Part shown: in pieces, positions 48,702 to 50,229 of the stretch | How positions within the stretch are numbered: the first letter of the stretch is position 1 | Layout: each line of letters begins with the position of its first letter | From: an uncultured Oscillospiraceae bacterium | GTDB taxonomy: Bacteria > Bacillota > Clostridia > Oscillospirales > Acutalibacteraceae | Assembly: GCA_900553255.1 (NCBI GenBank) | Contig: USCI01000006.1 | Span: 1 to 50,229 of the forward strand | Direction of reading: 5' to 3' | Length of the DNA stretch: 50,229 bases | Program-made: the position numbers and the translations under genes | The notes under the pieces: generated by a model | Told to the model about the DNA's origin: nothing | Databases searched by the model: none | Seen by the model: the letters and a program-made list of their open reading frames with translations, nothing else

Positions 48702-49505
48702 ATGCGTTATGTGGATTTTCATATGCATACCTCGGCGTCGGGGGATTCGCAGGCACCGATCCGGTCGATGCTGGACGCTTCGGCCGCGCTGGGACTGGAG
48801 GCGGTCGCTATCACCGACCATTGTGATATGAACGGATATCGTGAAGAGGGGTATGATAAAACCCTTATGCAGTCCTGGCGGGAATCCGGCGAGGTGCAGG
48901 CGGAGTATGCCGGCCGGCTGCGGATCGCGCGCGGGATCGAGCTGGGTGAGCCGCTGTTCGATCAGGCGGAGAGCGAGCGGATCCTGCGGGATCATGCGTT
49001 TGATTTTGTGCTCGGCTCGATGCACAAGCTGGATGATACGGACTATTATTTCTATGATTACACCCACCGGGATATCGGGCTGGAGATGGACCGGTATTTT
49101 GATGCGGTGTACGATATGATTGCGTGGGGGAAATTCCATTCGCTGGCCCACCTGACCTACCCGTTCCGCTATATGCCGGCGGACCGGAGGCCGGTCGGCT
49201 ACGCCCGCTGGCAGGAACGCATTGACCGCCTGCTGCGGCTGCTGGCGGAAAAGGGGCTGGCGCTGGAGATCAACACCTCCGGTATGCGTTCGCCCGGGGT
49301 GCGCAGCATGCATCCGGATCTGCCGCTGGTGCGGCGGTTCCGGGAGCTTGGCGGCGAGCTGATCACCGTGGGCGCGGATGCACACCGGCCGGAGGACGTC
49401 GGCACCTATATCCCCGAAGCGGTGGAGATGGCGCGTGAGGCGGGGTTCCGGTATATAGCGGTGTATTTCGGCGGGAAGCCGGAGATGATTCCGATTGAGG
49501 GGTAG
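48702..49505 (+). CDS. hisJ: PHP-type histidinol phosphatase (HisJ family)
   Basis: A 267-residue PHP-fold metal phosphatase. Metal ligands appear in YVDFHMHTSASGDS (residues 3-16), AITDHCDMNGY, ARGIELGEPLFD, VLGSMHKLDD, FHSLAHLTYPFRY and TVGADAHRPEDVG, the complete HisJ/HisK pattern. The family converts histidinol phosphate to histidinol, the step lacking in the monofunctional HisB at 27219. So it probably completes that part of the pathway although it is 20 kb from the operon; other PHP phosphoesterase roles cannot be excluded. The ATG at 48702 has GGGAGAG upstream. Followed after 45 bp by the cobalamin adenosyltransferase. Confidence 0.88.
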   Translation: MRYVDFHMHTSASGDSQAPIRSMLDASAALGLEAVAITDHCDMNGYREEGYDKTLMQSWRESGEVQAEYAGRLRIARGIELGEPLFDQAESERILRDHAFDFVLGSMHKLDDTDYYFYDYTHRDIGLEMDRYFDAVYDMIAWGKFHSLAHLTYPFRYMPADRRPVGYARWQERIDRLLRLLAEKGLALEINTSGMRSPGVRSMHPDLPLVRRFRELGGELITVGADAHRPEDVGTYIPEAVEMAREAGFRYIAVYFGGKPEMIPIEG

Positions 49506-49550
49506 CATGCAGACGCGGCGTCTGTAAACATATAATAAAGAGGTGGTAAC

Positions 49551-50078
49551 GTGAAGGAAGGGAAAATTCATATCTACTGCGGCGACGGCAAGGGCAAAAC
49601 CACGGCGGCGGTGGGACTGGCGGCACGGGCATCCGGCTGCGGGTTCCGGGTGGTGTTTGTGCAGTTCCTCAAGGGCGGGGCGACCGGCGAGCTGGCTTCG
49701 CTCGCTCTCCTGGAAAATATCCGCATGATGCGGCTGAGCCGTCCGTATGGGTTTACCTGGACCCTCAGCGAGACGGAAACAGCACAGCTGACCGCCGACC
49801 AGAACGCACTTCTGGATAAGGCCGAGGCGCTCTGCGGGGACGGCGAGCGGACGCTGCTGGTGCTGGACGAGGCGCTCGGTGCGCTGTCCACCGGTACGTT
49901 GTCCCGCACGGCGGTGATGGAGTTCCTGCGGGGTAAGCCGGAGGCGCTGGAGGTGGTGCTCACCGGGCGGAATCCCGATGAGGAACTGCTCGCGTTGGCC
50001 GACTACGTTTCGGAGGTGCGCAAGGTTAAGCACCCGATGGACGAAGGCGTGATGGCCCGCGAGGGCATTGAATACTGA
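49551..50078 (+). CDS. cobO: Cob(I)yrinic acid a,c-diamide adenosyltransferase
   Basis: A 175-residue RecA-like ATP-binding protein of the CobA/CobO/BtuR family, which transfers the adenosyl group of ATP to cobalt in corrinoids, giving adenosylcobalamin. The Walker A GDGKGKTTAAVGLAARA is at residues 11-27; FVQFLKGG, LLVLDEALGALSTG (Walker B) and VVLTGRNPDEELLALADYVS follow, all diagnostic. The start is GTG at 49551 behind AGAGGTGG. A 6-bp stem AGACGC-G-GCGTCT (49511-49523) and a TATAAT (49531-49536) lie in the gap after the hisJ-like gene, so it may have an additional promoter. No other cobalamin gene is in the window. A 51-bp repeat begins 12 nt after its stop. Confidence 0.93.
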   Translation: MKEGKIHIYCGDGKGKTTAAVGLAARASGCGFRVVFVQFLKGGATGELASLALLENIRMMRLSRPYGFTWTLSETETAQLTADQNALLDKAEALCGDGERTLLVLDEALGALSTGTLSRTAVMEFLRGKPEALEVVLTGRNPDEELLALADYVSEVRKVKHPMDEGVMAREGIEY

Positions 50079-50089
50079 AAACGGCAGGC

Positions 50090-50140
50090 CCAGACTGTCA
50101 AAAAAGTCGTTTCGCAAAAAATAGTGCACAAAAAGTTTTC
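50090..50140 (+). repeat. 51-bp dispersed repeat, right copy
   Basis: Same sequence as the minus strand of 6-56 with one difference (50/51). As at the left end, the CCAGACTGTC side faces the 3' end of the neighbouring gene. Downstream it continues TGGCCGC into the hairpin chain. Confidence 0.85.
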
Positions 50141-50148
50141 TGGCCGCA

Positions 50149-50229
50149 CCAGGACGGCAAAGCCGTCCTGGAATCAAAAGGCCGCAGATTCCAAAGGCAG
50201 AGCCTTTGGTCGCGTCCCGCCGGACGCGA
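50149..50229 (+). repeat. Chain of three perfect short-loop hairpins
   Basis: CCAGGACGGC-AAA-GCCGTCCTGG (50149-50171), CCAAAGGC-AGA-GCCTTTGG (50191-50209) and TCGCGTCC-CGCC-GGACGCGA (50210-50229), the last ending exactly at the window edge. Stems of 10, 8 and 8 bp, loops of 3-4 nt. Probably part of the same repeat family as the 51-bp unit and the his-operon repeat at 27143. Confidence 0.75.

Overview
The window reads as a stretch of chromosome from a G+C-rich (about 60% by eye), spore-forming, anaerobic Firmicute of class Clostridia, most like the Ruminococcaceae/Oscillospiraceae. Signs are a Gram-positive PolC, a YtaF-type sporulation membrane protein, CarD, acetate kinase, a V/A-type ATPase, ACT/UPF0210 genes and strong AGGAGG-type ribosome sites with frequent TTG/GTG starts. 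I saw no tRNA, rRNA, CRISPR array, intact insertion sequence or prophage. A 51-bp repeat lies in inverted orientation at both ends (6-56 and 50090-50140), so the window may be a whole contig that broke at a dispersed repeat.

Layout. 88-3632 (minus): MATE exporter, autoregulated TetR repressor, MFS exporter. 4002-10910: CarD; an ECF sigma factor with a membrane anti-sigma-like protein carrying an RsgI-type domain and four PepSY repeats; a small DUF6514-like protein; a membrane-anchored surface protein whose leader holds a 139-bp element bounded by perfect 13-bp inverted repeats; and a YdbS/YdbT-like pair of bacterial PH-domain membrane proteins. 11188-22712 (plus): the housekeeping block pyrH-frr-uppS-cdsA-dxr-rseP-ispG-polC, joining UMP phosphorylation, ribosome recycling, undecaprenyl and phospholipid precursors, MEP-pathway isoprenoids, site-2 proteolysis and replication.

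22844-29203 (plus): a histidine operon hisZ-G-D-C-B-(A::I)-E. HisA is fused in frame to HisI. Both IGP synthase genes (hisH, hisF) are absent from the positions where they usually sit. A PHP-type histidinol phosphatase (HisJ-like) lies 20 kb away at 48702, so the window holds every histidine step except IGP synthase. 29249-35283 is a mixed region: an A+T-richer lipoprotein/XRE divergon with operator-like palindromes, ytaF, tmcAL divergent from ackA, a trans-editing deacylase, DUF378, and a second XRE/small-protein divergon with two TGACA-N9-TGTCA sites.

35340-37303 (minus): an SGNH esterase and a D-2-hydroxyacid dehydrogenase. 37636-46597 (minus): a nine-gene V/A-ATPase operon in order H-C-I-K-F-E-A-B-D, with its own promoter, several intercistronic hairpins and three TTG starts. 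46774-48473 (minus): UPF0210 and its ACT-domain partner. 48702-50078 (plus): hisJ-like gene and a cobalamin adenosyltransferase, followed by the right-hand repeat and a chain of three perfect hairpins.

Gene identities come from reading translated motifs and gene order; no database search was possible. Promoters, operators and hairpins were read by eye and are predictions.
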